Origin: Xenophilus sp003671765
GTDB lineage: Bacteria; Pseudomonadota; Gammaproteobacteria; Burkholderiales; Burkholderiaceae_C
Length of the DNA stretch: 64,000 bases
Assembly (NCBI GenBank): GCA_051414805.1
Contig: CP166702.1
Location: 4,960,001 to 5,024,000, forward strand
Direction: 5' to 3'
In this document: piece by piece, positions 33,982 through 42,734 of the stretch
Layout: every line of letters starts with the position of its first letter
Numbering within the stretch: position 1 is the stretch's first letter
The notes under the pieces: generated by a model
What the model was told of the DNA's origin: nothing
The model's input: the letters and a program-made list of their open reading frames with translations, nothing else
Database searches by the model: none
Program-made: the position numbers and the translations under genes

Positions 33982-34970
33982 ATGCTGCTCCGCCCTGCCC
34001 TTCTCGCCGCCCTGGCCCTGCTGGCATTCGCCCCCTTGGGCACCTCGGCCCAGCTCGCGCGCAAGCCCTCGTTCTACGATCGGCAGGCCGGTACCGCCGC
34101 CGCGCCGCAGGGCACGCCGGGCGTGGGCGAACTGCCCGCGCTGGCCAGCCGGGCCGACTTCGACCGGCTGGCGCGCGTCTACGACGCCGGCACGCCGCTG
34201 GAACTGCCGCATGCGCTCTTCGTAATCGACCGCCGCGCCGCGCCGGCGCGCATGCACTTCGTCAACACGCCGCGCTACGCCCTGCACGAACGCTTCGTTC
34301 GCGACACCCGCCTGCTGCGCGAGGCCGGCCGCGCCGCGCTCAACCGCAACTACCGCGCCCCCGACCGGCGCTTCGTCTTCGGCACCCTGGGCTGGCAGGC
34401 GGCCGCCAACACCTTCAGCTACGAATTCTGGGAAGGCGACCGGCTGACGCCCGAGCTGCTCGCGCTGACGCAGCGCACGCTGGCCGCGACCTTCTACGCG
34501 CCGGTGCGCTTCAAGGCCAACTCGACGCAGCAGGAGGCCGTGGCGCAGGCGGCCGGCATCGAGGCGCTGACGCAGGCGGCGCTGATCCAGGACCAGCCCT
34601 ACCTGCCGATGAACCGCGGCCGGGCCGTCGGGCGGCTGCGCATCGTCCCGTCGGTCGACGCGGCGCGCGACCTGGCGCCGACCGACATCGTGGTGCTGCG
34701 CGAGGTGCCGATCAGCCTGCCGCCGGTCGCGGGCGTGCTGACCGAGCGGCCCTCGACGGTGCTCTCGCACGTCAACCTGCTGGCCAAGGGCTGGGGCATT
34801 CCCAACGCCTACGTGCGCGATGCCGCGCAGGCCCTGGCGCGCTGGGACGGCCAGTGGGTGCAAAGCGCGCCTTCGGCGGCCGCGACCAGGACATCGAATG
34901 GGCGGTGCGGGGCGAACGGCTCGTGATCCTGCAGGCGCGACCTTTCGTCACCGCGCCGTCCAGGCCCTGA
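33982..34970 (+). pseudogene. Decayed PEP/pyruvate-binding (PPDK/PEP synthase N-domain) secreted protein
   Basis: The open frame from ATG 33982 has a signal peptide (to SAQ), a family-specific N-domain and then the start of a PEP/pyruvate-binding domain (LTERPSTVLSHVNLLAKGWG, PNAYV). It is open to 34926, but after GQWVQ (about 34863) it turns into Ala/Ser-rich nonsense. In the -1 frame the same DNA reads FGGRDQDIEWAVRGERLVI then LQARPF and stops at 34970; that is the usual end of this domain. The ATP-binding core that should lie between is missing, so an internal deletion with frameshift has joined the two ends. Confidence 0.75.
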
Positions 34971-35045
34971 AAAGCCGAAGTGCGATCGGCCTGCGCCGCC
35001 CGACGGACGGGCGCCGCGGCCGAATTCGTCACATCCGTTACCCAT

Positions 35046-37046
35046 TCATTTGTAGAGCAGCTGCGGTAGCCACAAGCCGATCTGCGGCCAGATGTAGAGC
35101 AACACGATCGCGAGGATCTGGATGCCCATGAAGGGCAGCATGCCCAGGAAGATCTGGTTGAGGGTGACGTGCGGCGGGCTCACGCCCTTGAGGTAGAAGG
35201 CCGCCATCGCGACCGGCGGCGAGAGGAAGGCGGTCTGCAGGTTGAGCGCGACCAGCAGTCCGAAGAAGAGCGGGTCGACGCCGAAGTTGTCCAGCAAAGG
35301 GATGAAGATGGGCATGAAGATCACGATGATCTCGGTCCACTCCAGCGGCCAGCCCAGGAGGAAGATGATGACCTGGCTCAGCAGCAGGAACTGCACCTGG
35401 CTCAGGTTCATCGACATCACCCACTCCTCCACCAGCTGCTGGCCGCCCAGCAGCGCGAAGGCGGCCGAGAAGATGGCCGAGCCGACGAAGAGCCAGCACA
35501 CCATGGCCGAGGTCTTGGCCGTGAGGAAGACCGATTCCTTGAGCACCGCGAGGTTGAGCCGCCGGTACGCCGCCGCCAGCAGCATGCCGCCCAGCGCGCC
35601 CATGGCCGCCGCCTCGGTGGGGGTGGCCAGCCCCAGCACGATGGAGCCCAGCACCGCGAGGATGAGCAGCATCAACGGGAAGAAGGACGCCAGCAGCATC
35701 TTGAAGATCTCGAGCCGCGCGAAGCTGGCGAACAGGTAGAACAGCACCGTCAGGCAACCCAGCACCGAGAACACCACCCACCACCAGGTGGGGGCGGGGC
35801 GCGTGCCTGCTTCCGCCACGGGTGCGGCCTCGTCCGCTGCGGCCGCCGCAGGCGCCGGGGCGGCGCGCTCGGCCCCAGGCGGCTCGGCCAGGGCGCTGCC
35901 GCCCGCAGACGACGCCGGCGGCGGCTGCAGCCCGCCCTCCTGCGGTGGCTCGGCCAGGCCGCCGTCCTGCGGAGGCTCCTGAAGGCCGCCCTCGGCCGAC
36001 GGCTCCTGCAACCCGCCGGACCGGGGCGGCTCCGCGAGGCCACCGCTGCCGTCGGCGGCACTGCCGGCGCGCTCGGCACCGATCTCCTGGATCTCGTAGC
36101 GCTCCTGCGCCGGCGCCGTGGTCACCGCGCGCCAGCTGCCCGCAGCCAGCAGCACGAACACCAGTGCCGGCAGCGCCAGGATGAAACTCTGGCGCGCGAT
36201 GTAGCCGATCGGCACCTCGGCGTTGCGCCGGCCCTTCATCAGCCGCAGCAGTGCGTTGGCCTGCGGGCTGTCGGCCAGGCGTTCGGTCAGCGGCGGCAGC
36301 GGCACGCGCCGCGCCTCGGCGGACAGGGGCGGCGCCCACTGCGGCTTGAGCCAGGCGATGAGGATCACGTACAGGATGTAGAGCGTGGCCAGCATCAGCC
36401 CTGGGAAGAAGGCGCCCGCATACAGCTGCACCACCGAGACGCCGGCCGTCGCGCCGTACACGATCAGCAGCACCGACGGCGGGATCAGGATGCCCAGGCA
36501 GCCACCCGCGGTGATGGCGCCGGCGGCCAGCGGCACGCTGTAGCCGCCGCGCAGCATCGCCGGCAGCGCCAGCAGCCCCATCAGCGTGACCACGGCGCCG
36601 ACGATGCCGGTGGCGGTCGCGAAGATCGTGCAGGTGACCAGCGTGGCCACGGCCAGCGCGCCGGGCAAGCGCGCCATCGCCAGGTGCAGGCTGCGGAACA
36701 GCGACTCGATGAGATTGGCCCGCTCCACCAGGTAGCCCATGAAGACGAACAGCGGGATGGCGATGAGCACGTCGTTGGCCATCGTCTTGTAGGCCGACTG
36801 CACCATGAGGTCGAGCGTGCGCGTGGTGTCGCGCTCGTAGGCCAGCCAGGTGAAGAGCATGCCCATGCCCATGAGCGTGAAGGCGGTGGGAAAGCCCAGC
36901 ATGATCGCCACCACCACCAGCGAGAGCATCAGGAGGCCCAGGTGCCCGTTGGTGATGGTGTCGGCGCGCAGCAGCACGGTGGCGGCCAGCACCACGATCA
37001 GCGCCATGAAGGACAGGCCGAACCAGAGTTCCTTTCGGATGTTCAT
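35046..37046 (-). CDS. TRAP transporter large permease (DctM) with repeat-bearing insert
   Basis: 666 residues, far above the usual about 430. The N-terminal half has 6-7 membrane segments with AIPLFVFMGYLVERANL, ATGIVGAVVTLMG and GGCLGILIPPSVLLIVYG. Then a hydrophilic insert (about residues 325-415) with five 9-residue GGL(A/Q)EPP repeats, then further membrane segments with GLATPTEAAAMGALG and FLLGWPLEWTEIIVIFMPIFIPLL. DctM carries the substrate with Na+. Starts inside the DctQ stop (ATGA at 37043-37046). With DctQ and DctP it forms a complete TRAP system. Confidence 0.92.
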   Translation of the reverse strand: MNIRKELWFGLSFMALIVVLAATVLLRADTITNGHLGLLMLSLVVVAIMLGFPTAFTLMGMGMLFTWLAYERDTTRTLDLMVQSAYKTMANDVLIAIPLFVFMGYLVERANLIESLFRSLHLAMARLPGALAVATLVTCTIFATATGIVGAVVTLMGLLALPAMLRGGYSVPLAAGAITAGGCLGILIPPSVLLIVYGATAGVSVVQLYAGAFFPGLMLATLYILYVILIAWLKPQWAPPLSAEARRVPLPPLTERLADSPQANALLRLMKGRRNAEVPIGYIARQSFILALPALVFVLLAAGSWRAVTTAPAQERYEIQEIGAERAGSAADGSGGLAEPPRSGGLQEPSAEGGLQEPPQDGGLAEPPQEGGLQPPPASSAGGSALAEPPGAERAAPAPAAAAADEAAPVAEAGTRPAPTWWWVVFSVLGCLTVLFYLFASFARLEIFKMLLASFFPLMLLILAVLGSIVLGLATPTEAAAMGALGGMLLAAAYRRLNLAVLKESVFLTAKTSAMVCWLFVGSAIFSAAFALLGGQQLVEEWVMSMNLSQVQFLLLSQVIIFLLGWPLEWTEIIVIFMPIFIPLLDNFGVDPLFFGLLVALNLQTAFLSPPVAMAAFYLKGVSPPHVTLNQIFLGMLPFMGIQILAIVLLYIWPQIGLWLPQLLYK
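35916..36044 (-). repeat. 27-bp coding tandem repeat in dctM
   Basis: About 4.8 units of 27 bp encode GGLAEPPRS, GGLQEPSAE, GGLQEPPQD, GGLAEPPQE and GGLQPPP. It lies in the loop between two membrane halves of DctM, flanked by Ala/Pro-rich sequence. Copy number could change by slippage without breaking the frame. Confidence 0.9.
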
Positions 37047-37666
37047 GGTGCGCGCCTCTCCTGGGCCACGACCACCGCGTCGAGTGCGGCGATGTCGGCG
37101 TCCTTCACGTGCACCATCTCCTTGAGCTTGTCGACGTCGACCTCCTGCACGTCGTCCTCGCGCGAGGGCCAGGCGCCGCGCTGGATGCACTGCACGCAGC
37201 GGATGATCTCGACGATGCCCTGCAGCAGCAGCGTGACGCCGGCCAGCGGGATCACGTACTTGAAGGGGTAGAGCGGCAGCGGGTCGGCCGAGAAGGTGGT
37301 TTCGCGGATCGCCAGCGACTCGCCCGCGTAGATCCACCCTGCCCACGTCAGCGCGACGATGCCGGGAAGGAAGAACACGATGTAGAGCACGAGGTCGACG
37401 ATGGCCTGCGTGCGCGGCTGGAAGAAGCCGTACAGCACGTCGCCGCGCACGTGGCCGTTCTTGGCGAGCGTGTAGGCCCCGGCGGTCATGAACAGGGTGC
37501 CGTAGAGCATGATCTGCGCGTCGAGCACCCAGGCATGGGGCCGGTTGAGCACGTAGCGCGAGAACACCTCCCAGCTGATCAGCAGCGTGAGCAGCAGGGC
37601 GCACCAGGCGAAGGTCTTGCCGATCCAGGTCGAGAGCCGGTCGACCCCGAGGAGAAAGGACTGCAT
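37043..37666 (-). CDS. TRAP transporter small permease (DctQ)
   Basis: 207 residues with four membrane segments: about 17-37, 50-70, 92-115 and 135-158. LLISWEVFSRYVLNRPHAWVLD and AGAYTLAKNGHVRGDVLY are typical DctQ blocks. A hydrophilic C-terminal tail of about 45 residues is longer than usual. Lies between dctP and dctM, 112 bp after the dctP stop and overlapping dctM by four bases. Confidence 0.92.
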   Translation of the reverse strand: MQSFLLGVDRLSTWIGKTFAWCALLLTLLISWEVFSRYVLNRPHAWVLDAQIMLYGTLFMTAGAYTLAKNGHVRGDVLYGFFQPRTQAIVDLVLYIVFFLPGIVALTWAGWIYAGESLAIRETTFSADPLPLYPFKYVIPLAGVTLLLQGIVEIIRCVQCIQRGAWPSREDDVQEVDVDKLKEMVHVKDADIAALDAVVVAQERRAP

Positions 37667-37778
37667 GGCAGGCAGGCCGCACGCGCGGCCGGTGAAGGAC
37701 ACGACCAGGAGGGCCGCACCACGGGCGCGGGCCCTCCCCCGATCGGCGCTGGGCGCCGCGCCTGAGGGCCTCGGGGCC

Positions 37779-38897
37779 TCAGGTCTTCTTCGCCTGCCGC
37801 GAGAAGTAGTGGTTGTAGGCCATCTTGAAGTCGACCGAGTAGTCGTTCTGCCACTGGCCCGCACGCTCGGCGAAAGCGCGCTGCGAGTCGAGCACTTTCT
37901 TGAACATCGGGTTCTCGGCCGACTTCTTGGCGATCGTCTTGTCCCAGGACGCGAGCTGCGCGCGCAGGATGGCGTCGGGCGTCTTGTAGAACTTGATGCC
38001 GGACTTCTTCAGGTCCTCGTAGTCCTTCGAATTGCGGTCGATCGCCTTCCAGCTCATGTCCGCGCTCGAGGCCTCGGTCGCGTACTCGATCACCGCGCGC
38101 AGTTCGGCCGGCAGCGCCTTCACCTTCGGGCCGTTGAACAGCACCTCGAACTGCTCGCCGCTCTGGTGGAAGCTCTGCAGCATGCAGTTCTTGGCCACGT
38201 CGGGAAAGCCCAGCACCTTGTCGCTGGAGGCGTTGTTGAACTCGGCCGCGTCGATCAGGCCGCGGTCCAGCGCAGGCACGATCTCGCCGCCGGGCAGGGG
38301 GTTCACGGCCGCGCCCATGTCGGTGAACACGTCCACCGCCAGGCCCACGGTGCGGAATTTCAGGCCCTTCATGTCGTCGGCCTTGGCGACCGGCTTCTTG
38401 AACCAGCCCAGCGGCTGCGTGGGCATGGGCCCGTAGAGGTACGACACCACGTCGAGGTTGAGGCTCTTGTAGACCTCTTCCAGCAGCGCCTTGCCACCGC
38501 CGTACTTGTGCCACGAGAGGATCATGTTGGCGTCCATGCCGAAGGCCGGACCCGAGCCCCAGAGCGCCAGCGCCGAGTTCTTGCCGTACCAGTACGCGAT
38601 CACGCCGTGGCCGCCATCGAGCGTGCCCTTGGCCACCGCGTCGAGCAGCTGGAACGCGGGCACCACCGAGCCGGCCGGCAGCACCTCGATCTTCAGCCGG
38701 TTGCCGGCCATGTCGTTGACCTTCTTGGCGAAGTCCTGCGCGTACTCGTGGAAGATGTCCTTGGCCGGCCAGGTGCTCTGGAAGCGCAGGTTGGTGGTCT
38801 GCGCCATGCTGACCATGGGCGCCGACATGGCGCCGGCGGCCACCGCCGCGCCCTTGAGCAACCCGCGGCGGCGGGTCGAGGTCTTGCTGTCTGTCAT
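37779..38897 (-). CDS. TRAP transporter substrate-binding protein (DctP)
   Basis: 372-residue periplasmic receptor with a Tat-like signal (TRRRGLLKGAAVAAGA, cleavage near SMAQ). FQSTWPAKDIFHEYAQDFAKKV, KIEVLPAGSVVPAFQLLDAV and GLKFRTVGLAVDVF identify a DctP-type protein of the mannitol/chloroaromatic-annotated group. These bind organic acids through a conserved Arg (FRTVG). First gene of the TRAP operon; the ligand is unknown, probably a carboxylate. Confidence 0.92.
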   Translation of the reverse strand: MTDSKTSTRRRGLLKGAAVAAGAMSAPMVSMAQTTNLRFQSTWPAKDIFHEYAQDFAKKVNDMAGNRLKIEVLPAGSVVPAFQLLDAVAKGTLDGGHGVIAYWYGKNSALALWGSGPAFGMDANMILSWHKYGGGKALLEEVYKSLNLDVVSYLYGPMPTQPLGWFKKPVAKADDMKGLKFRTVGLAVDVFTDMGAAVNPLPGGEIVPALDRGLIDAAEFNNASSDKVLGFPDVAKNCMLQSFHQSGEQFEVLFNGPKVKALPAELRAVIEYATEASSADMSWKAIDRNSKDYEDLKKSGIKFYKTPDAILRAQLASWDKTIAKKSAENPMFKKVLDSQRAFAERAGQWQNDYSVDFKMAYNHYFSRQAKKT

Positions 38898-39102
38898 CCG
38901 TCTTGTCTCCGTCTGGTTGGTTGCGTCTTTCTCTTCCGTGGCCGGCGGGCCGGCGCGCACACTGTTGGGTCGCGCGCGACGCGATCCAACAGGGTTTTCA
39001 CTGCCTGGTGAAGAGCACCGCCGCGCGGCGGCGCGCTACCCTGTGGGTTGCAGCGCAACATCGCGGCAAAGACCGCACGGACTCGAAGGACGAATCGACA
39101 CC

Positions 39103-39531
39103 ATGAGCCAACCGAACTCCCCCGACGACATCCGCCCCGCCGAGGGCTACGCCGGCGACGTCACGCCGGAGACCGCCGCCCGCTGGCTCGCCAGCGGCGA
39201 GGCGGTGCTGGTCGACGTGCGCACCGACGCCGAGCGCGAATGGGTCGGTTTCGTGCCCGGCGCCGTGCCGCTGGCCTGGAAGCAGTGGCCGGGCATGGCA
39301 CTGAACCCGGACTTCGACGCCGGCCTGCGCGCCGCCGTGCCCGCGGGCGGCAAGGCCGTGCTGCTGTGCCGCAGCGGCGTGCGCTCGGTCGCGGCCGCGA
39401 AACGCGCCGCCGAGCTGGGCGTGACGGCCTACAACATCCTCGAAGGCTTCGAGGGCGATGCCGACGCCGACGGCCACCGCGGCAACAAGGGCGGCTGGCG
39501 CCGGCGCGGGCTGCCGTGGAAACAGAACTGA
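39103..39531 (+). CDS. Rhodanese-like sulfurtransferase domain protein
   Basis: 142-residue single rhodanese domain. VLVDVRTDAEREWVGFVPGA is the N-terminal block and VLLCRSGVRSVAAAKRAAELG carries the active-site Cys loop (CRSGVRS). FEGDADADGHRGNKGGWRRRGLPW is the tail common to Comamonadaceae rhodaneses. Would transfer sulfane sulfur. A 205-bp gap with no gene separates it from the divergent TRAP operon; it holds a CCGCCGCGCGGCGG-type hairpin. Confidence 0.9.
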   Translation: MSQPNSPDDIRPAEGYAGDVTPETAARWLASGEAVLVDVRTDAEREWVGFVPGAVPLAWKQWPGMALNPDFDAGLRAAVPAGGKAVLLCRSGVRSVAAAKRAAELGVTAYNILEGFEGDADADGHRGNKGGWRRRGLPWKQN

Positions 39532-39574
39532 GCGGCGCGCATCGCACCGCCGCTCCACAGGAATAATGCCGCCC

Positions 39575-40372
39575 ATGCAGCCCGCCTTCCTCGCCATCGA
39601 CATCGGCAACACGCGCCTGAAGTGGGCGCTCTACGCCCAGGGCGAACCCGGGGCCGCCGTGCTGGCGCAGGGGGCCGAGTTCCTCGACCACATCGAGCGG
39701 CTGAGCGAGGGCCCGTGGGCCGAACTGCCGGCCACGCCCACCGCCATGCTCGGCTGCGTGGTGGCGGGCGACGCGGTGCGCCGGCGCGCCGAGGAACAGA
39801 TGGGCGAGGCCTTCGACTTCTCGCCGCGCTGGGTCGTCTCCAGCGCCGCCGAGGCGGGCATGACCAACGGTTACGACCACCCCACGCGCCTGGGCGCCGA
39901 CCGCTGGGTCGCGATGATCGGCGCCCGCCACCGCATGCTGGCCGCGCAGGCCGCCCGGGGCGCGGCGCCGCGCCCGATGGTGGTGGTGATGGTGGGCACG
40001 GCCGTGACGGTGGAAGCCATCGACGCCGCAGGCACCTTCCTGGGCGGGCTGATCCTGCCGGGACACGGCATCATGCTGCGCGCGCTCGAGTCGGGCACCG
40101 CGGGCCTGCACGTGCCCACCGGCGAGGTGCGCGAGTTCCCCACCAACACCAGCGATGCGCTGACCAGCGGTGGCACGTACGCCATCGCCGGCGCCGTCGA
40201 GCGCATGGTGCAGCACGTGCGCAAGCACTGCGGCGCCGAGCCGGCCTGCTACATGACGGGCGGCGCGGGCTGGAAGATGGCGCCATCGATGTCGGTCGAG
40301 TTCGAGCTGGTCGAGTCGCTCATCATGGATGGGCTGCTGGTGATTGCGCAGCAGCGGGCGGTGCCGCGCTGA
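39575..40372 (+). CDS. coaX: Type III pantothenate kinase
   Basis: 265 residues. Catalyses the first step of CoA synthesis; CoaX is the kinase form used by many Burkholderiales. ASKHA-fold motifs: FLAIDIGNTRLKWALY (phosphate 1), HPTRLGADRWVAMIGAR, VVMVGTAVTVEAID, FLGGLILPG and AYMTGGAG-like CYMTGGAGW. An ATG at 39566 is an alternative start; AGGA lies upstream of both. Gap to rhodanese is 43 bp. Confidence 0.93.
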   Translation: MQPAFLAIDIGNTRLKWALYAQGEPGAAVLAQGAEFLDHIERLSEGPWAELPATPTAMLGCVVAGDAVRRRAEEQMGEAFDFSPRWVVSSAAEAGMTNGYDHPTRLGADRWVAMIGARHRMLAAQAARGAAPRPMVVVMVGTAVTVEAIDAAGTFLGGLILPGHGIMLRALESGTAGLHVPTGEVREFPTNTSDALTSGGTYAIAGAVERMVQHVRKHCGAEPACYMTGGAGWKMAPSMSVEFELVESLIMDGLLVIAQQRAVPR

Positions 40373-40470
40373 GCTGGGCTCGGCTGGGCTGGCTTCGGGC
40401 CCTTTGCCTTGGCCCTTCATGGGAGTGCGCGGAGGCTGCGGTCCTGAACCCGGCCGGCGGCGCCGGTGTG

Positions 40471-40942
40471 CGTTCTCCGGCTCAGGCTCGCGCTGACTGG
40501 CGTGCGGTGCTGTCGATGTGCTCGCCTGGAATCGACGTGCTTTGGGCACTGCACGGCGCCGCGAATGGCGCCTGCGCCCGCACACCGGCACCACCGGCCT
40601 GGACCGGGCGGGCGATCGGCCGGCATTGGGCGGGCGCGTCTGGTCTAGGCAGCTCCTTTCTGCCGCTGCCCCTGTCCCTGGCCCTGGCCCCACCTTGGTC
40701 CTCCCCCACCCGTTCGGGCTGAGCTAGTCAAAGCCCTGCGCAGCGCTTCGACAGGCTCAGCCCGAACGGTGATGGGGTGCGCAAGAGCAGGGAAGTGCAG
40801 CGCAGCGGTTCAGGGCGGTGGTCGTGGGCCTGCGGGCGCAGGCGCCATTCGCGGCGCCGTGCAGTCCCTCAGGCACGTCGATGGACAGCGAGCACACAGC
40901 ATCCACAACAAGCCGGTCAGCGCGAGCCTGAGCCGGAGAACG
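40471..40942. repeat. 472-bp nested inverted repeat after coaX
   Basis: The left arm (from 40471) begins CGTTCTCCGGCTCAGGCTCG; the right arm ends at 40942 with its reverse complement. A 32-base core (about 40550-40581 and 40831-40862) is perfectly inverted, and similarity continues on both sides with gaps, about 130 bp in all. At the centre a second dyad (40710-40769) is nested. No gene-like frame spans 40373-41067 and no protein motif was found there. Confidence 0.85.
40710..40769. repeat. Central hairpin, GTTCGGGCTGAG-type repeat
   Basis: CCGTTCGGGCTGAGC (40710-40724) pairs perfectly with GCTCAGCCCGAACGG (40755-40769); inside, GTCAAAGC and GCTTCGAC extend the pairing with one mismatch. This sequence is a widely scattered repeat in proteobacterial genomes, to my memory. 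It forms the tip of the larger 40471-40942 palindrome. Confidence 0.85.
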
Positions 40943-41067
40943 CAGGCCCGCGGCCGCCGCCAGCGCCCCAGGCCGTCGTGCCGGCCGATCCACAGCAACG
41001 ACGGAGCAGGCCCCTTTCGCAGCCGAGACCTAGCCTAGGGATAGCAAATCCCCGTCAGCCTGCCCCC

Positions 41068-41376
41068 TCAGACCACCGCCTCTCCGAAGCGCTCCCTGAA
41101 AGCCTCGCAGAAGGCACTCACCCCGCCGATCGAGAACGTGAAGCTGCGCCTGCGCGGCGGGCCCGGCTCGTCGCCCAGCTGCAGGTCGGCATCCCAGGCG
41201 CCACCCTCCTCCACCGGTCCGCGCGGGCCGGGAAAACGCGCCGCCCAGTCGAGCACCGCGTCGATCTCGGCCTGCACCGCAGTGGCGCGCTCGGGGGCCA
41301 CGCTGGCCAGCGCATCGAACAGGCCGGTGTCGTCATCGCCCTCGCTGTAGTCGAAGACGAGGTAGTCGAGCGTCAT
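41068..41376 (-). CDS. Small acidic protein of unknown function, coupled to the helicase gene
   Basis: 102 residues, acidic, no signal or membrane segment. Starts MTLDYLVFDYSEGDDDTG; has WAARFPGPRGPVEEGGAWD and ends with FTFSIGGVSAFCEAFRERFG. Similar small proteins occur in Burkholderiales without an assigned role. The ATG overlaps the stop of the RNA helicase gene (41373-41376), so the two are translated together. Confidence 0.8.
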   Translation of the reverse strand: MTLDYLVFDYSEGDDDTGLFDALASVAPERATAVQAEIDAVLDWAARFPGPRGPVEEGGAWDADLQLGDEPGPPRRRSFTFSIGGVSAFCEAFRERFGEAVV

Positions 41377-42626
41377 TGCGGGCCCTTCGCCGCGGCCGCG
41401 GCCGCGGCGCGCAGCTTGTCCTTCTTGTTCGGCCGCCGGCCCTTGACCCCGCCTCCGCCCGGCGCCGCCTCGGGCGCCTGCTCCACGGGTTCGAAGCCGG
41501 TCACCTGCTCGCGTGGCACGCGCCTGCCCTGGCGCTTCTCGATGAGGCGGAAATGCGCCTCGGCCGCGGCGGGCACGAAGCTCACGGCCACGCCGCTCGC
41601 GCCCGCCCGGCCGGTGCGGCCGATGCGATGAACATGGTCGGCCGCGGCGCGCGCCAGGTCGTAGTTCACCACCACCGGCAGCTCGGCGATGTCGATGCCG
41701 CGCGCAGCCAGGTCGGTCGCCACCACCACCCGCACGCGGGCAGCCTTGAAGTCCGCCAGCACCTGCTCGCGCTTGCCCTGGCCCAGCACGCCGTGCAGGG
41801 GCTCGGCCGCGATGCCGGCCTTGCGCAGCTTGTCGGCCACCGTCTCGCAGGCGTGCTTGGTGGCGACGAAGACCAGCGCACGCGGCCAGCCCTCGGTGCT
41901 CAGCAGGTGGCGCAGCAGCTGCGTGCGCCGCCCGGCGTCGACGGCGATGGCGCGCTGCGCGATGTCGGGCGCGTCGGTCGGCAAGGCGGCACCTTCCACG
42001 GTGAGCGGCTCGCGCAGCAGCCGGTCGGCCAGGGCCGCCGTGCCCGCGGGAAAGGTGGCGGACAGCAGCACCATCTGCCGCTGTGCCGGCAGCAGATCGA
42101 GCAGCCGCGCCAGTTCGTCGGCGAAGCCCAGGTCCAGCAGGCGGTCCGCCTCGTCGAGCACCAGCGCCTGCACGGCTGCAAGCCGCAGCGCGTTGTGCTG
42201 CACCAGGTCGAGCAGCCGGCCCGGCGTGCCGACCACGATGTCGGCGCCGCCGCGCAGCGCCATCAACTGCGGGTTGATCGACACGCCGCCGATGCCGCGC
42301 ACGATCCTGGGCCGCACGTCCAGTGCCGCGCCGAAGCGCGCGAAGGCCTCGGCCACCTGCGTGGCGAGTTCGCGCGTGGGCACCACCACCAGGGTGTGCA
42401 GCGCGCGGCCATGGCCACCGCGGTGCGGCGACTGCGCCCAGCGCTGCAGCAGCGGCAGCACGAAGGCGGCGGTCTTTCCGGAGCCGGTATGGGCCTGCCC
42501 GCGCAGGTCGCGGCCTGCCAGGAGCGCGGGAATGGCGGCCTGCTGGATCGGGGTGGGCGCGGCATAGCCGTGGTCGGCGGCCGCGCGGGCCAGGGCGGGC
42601 ACGAGGCCCAGGGAGGCGAAAGGCAT
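41373..42626 (-). CDS. rhlE: DEAD-box ATP-dependent RNA helicase (RhlE type)
   Basis: 417 residues. Q motif PTPIQQAAIP, Walker A AHTGSGKT, PTRELATQV, GG, TPGRLLDL, DEAD (VLDEADRLLD), SAT (LSATFP), VFVATKHACE, VVATDLAARGID, and HRIGRTGR. A basic tail (GRRPNKKDKLRAAAAAAAKGP) may bind RNA. RhlE-like helicases help ribosome assembly and cold adaptation. Followed by a coupled small gene. Confidence 0.92.
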   Translation of the reverse strand: MPFASLGLVPALARAAADHGYAAPTPIQQAAIPALLAGRDLRGQAHTGSGKTAAFVLPLLQRWAQSPHRGGHGRALHTLVVVPTRELATQVAEAFARFGAALDVRPRIVRGIGGVSINPQLMALRGGADIVVGTPGRLLDLVQHNALRLAAVQALVLDEADRLLDLGFADELARLLDLLPAQRQMVLLSATFPAGTAALADRLLREPLTVEGAALPTDAPDIAQRAIAVDAGRRTQLLRHLLSTEGWPRALVFVATKHACETVADKLRKAGIAAEPLHGVLGQGKREQVLADFKAARVRVVVATDLAARGIDIAELPVVVNYDLARAAADHVHRIGRTGRAGASGVAVSFVPAAAEAHFRLIEKRQGRRVPREQVTGFEPVEQAPEAAPGGGGVKGRRPNKKDKLRAAAAAAAKGPQ

Positions 42627-42664
42627 CGGCCGATTGTCGGCGTGGTGCTGTCGGCCGTTGGGTT

Positions 42665-42681
42665 GCTATCGATTCGATAGC
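42665..42681. repeat. GCTAT...ATAGC repeat, copy 5
   Basis: GCTATCGA, T, TCGATAGC, perfect 8-bp arms, in the 108-bp gap between the helicase start and the ArsR-like gene end. Its plus-strand flank (GCTG.ATGC ... GGCCGATTTGC) resembles that of copy 6 at 61501. Confidence 0.8.
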
Positions 42682-42734
42682 TGCATGCGCAGGACGGGCG
42701 GGCGCCGCTGGCCGATTTGCATCGAAGCCGACAT

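Noticed and set aside
35916..36044. Regular spacing looked like a small CRISPR array
   Set aside because: Units are 27 bp with no spacers, lie in frame inside dctM and code for near-identical peptide units.
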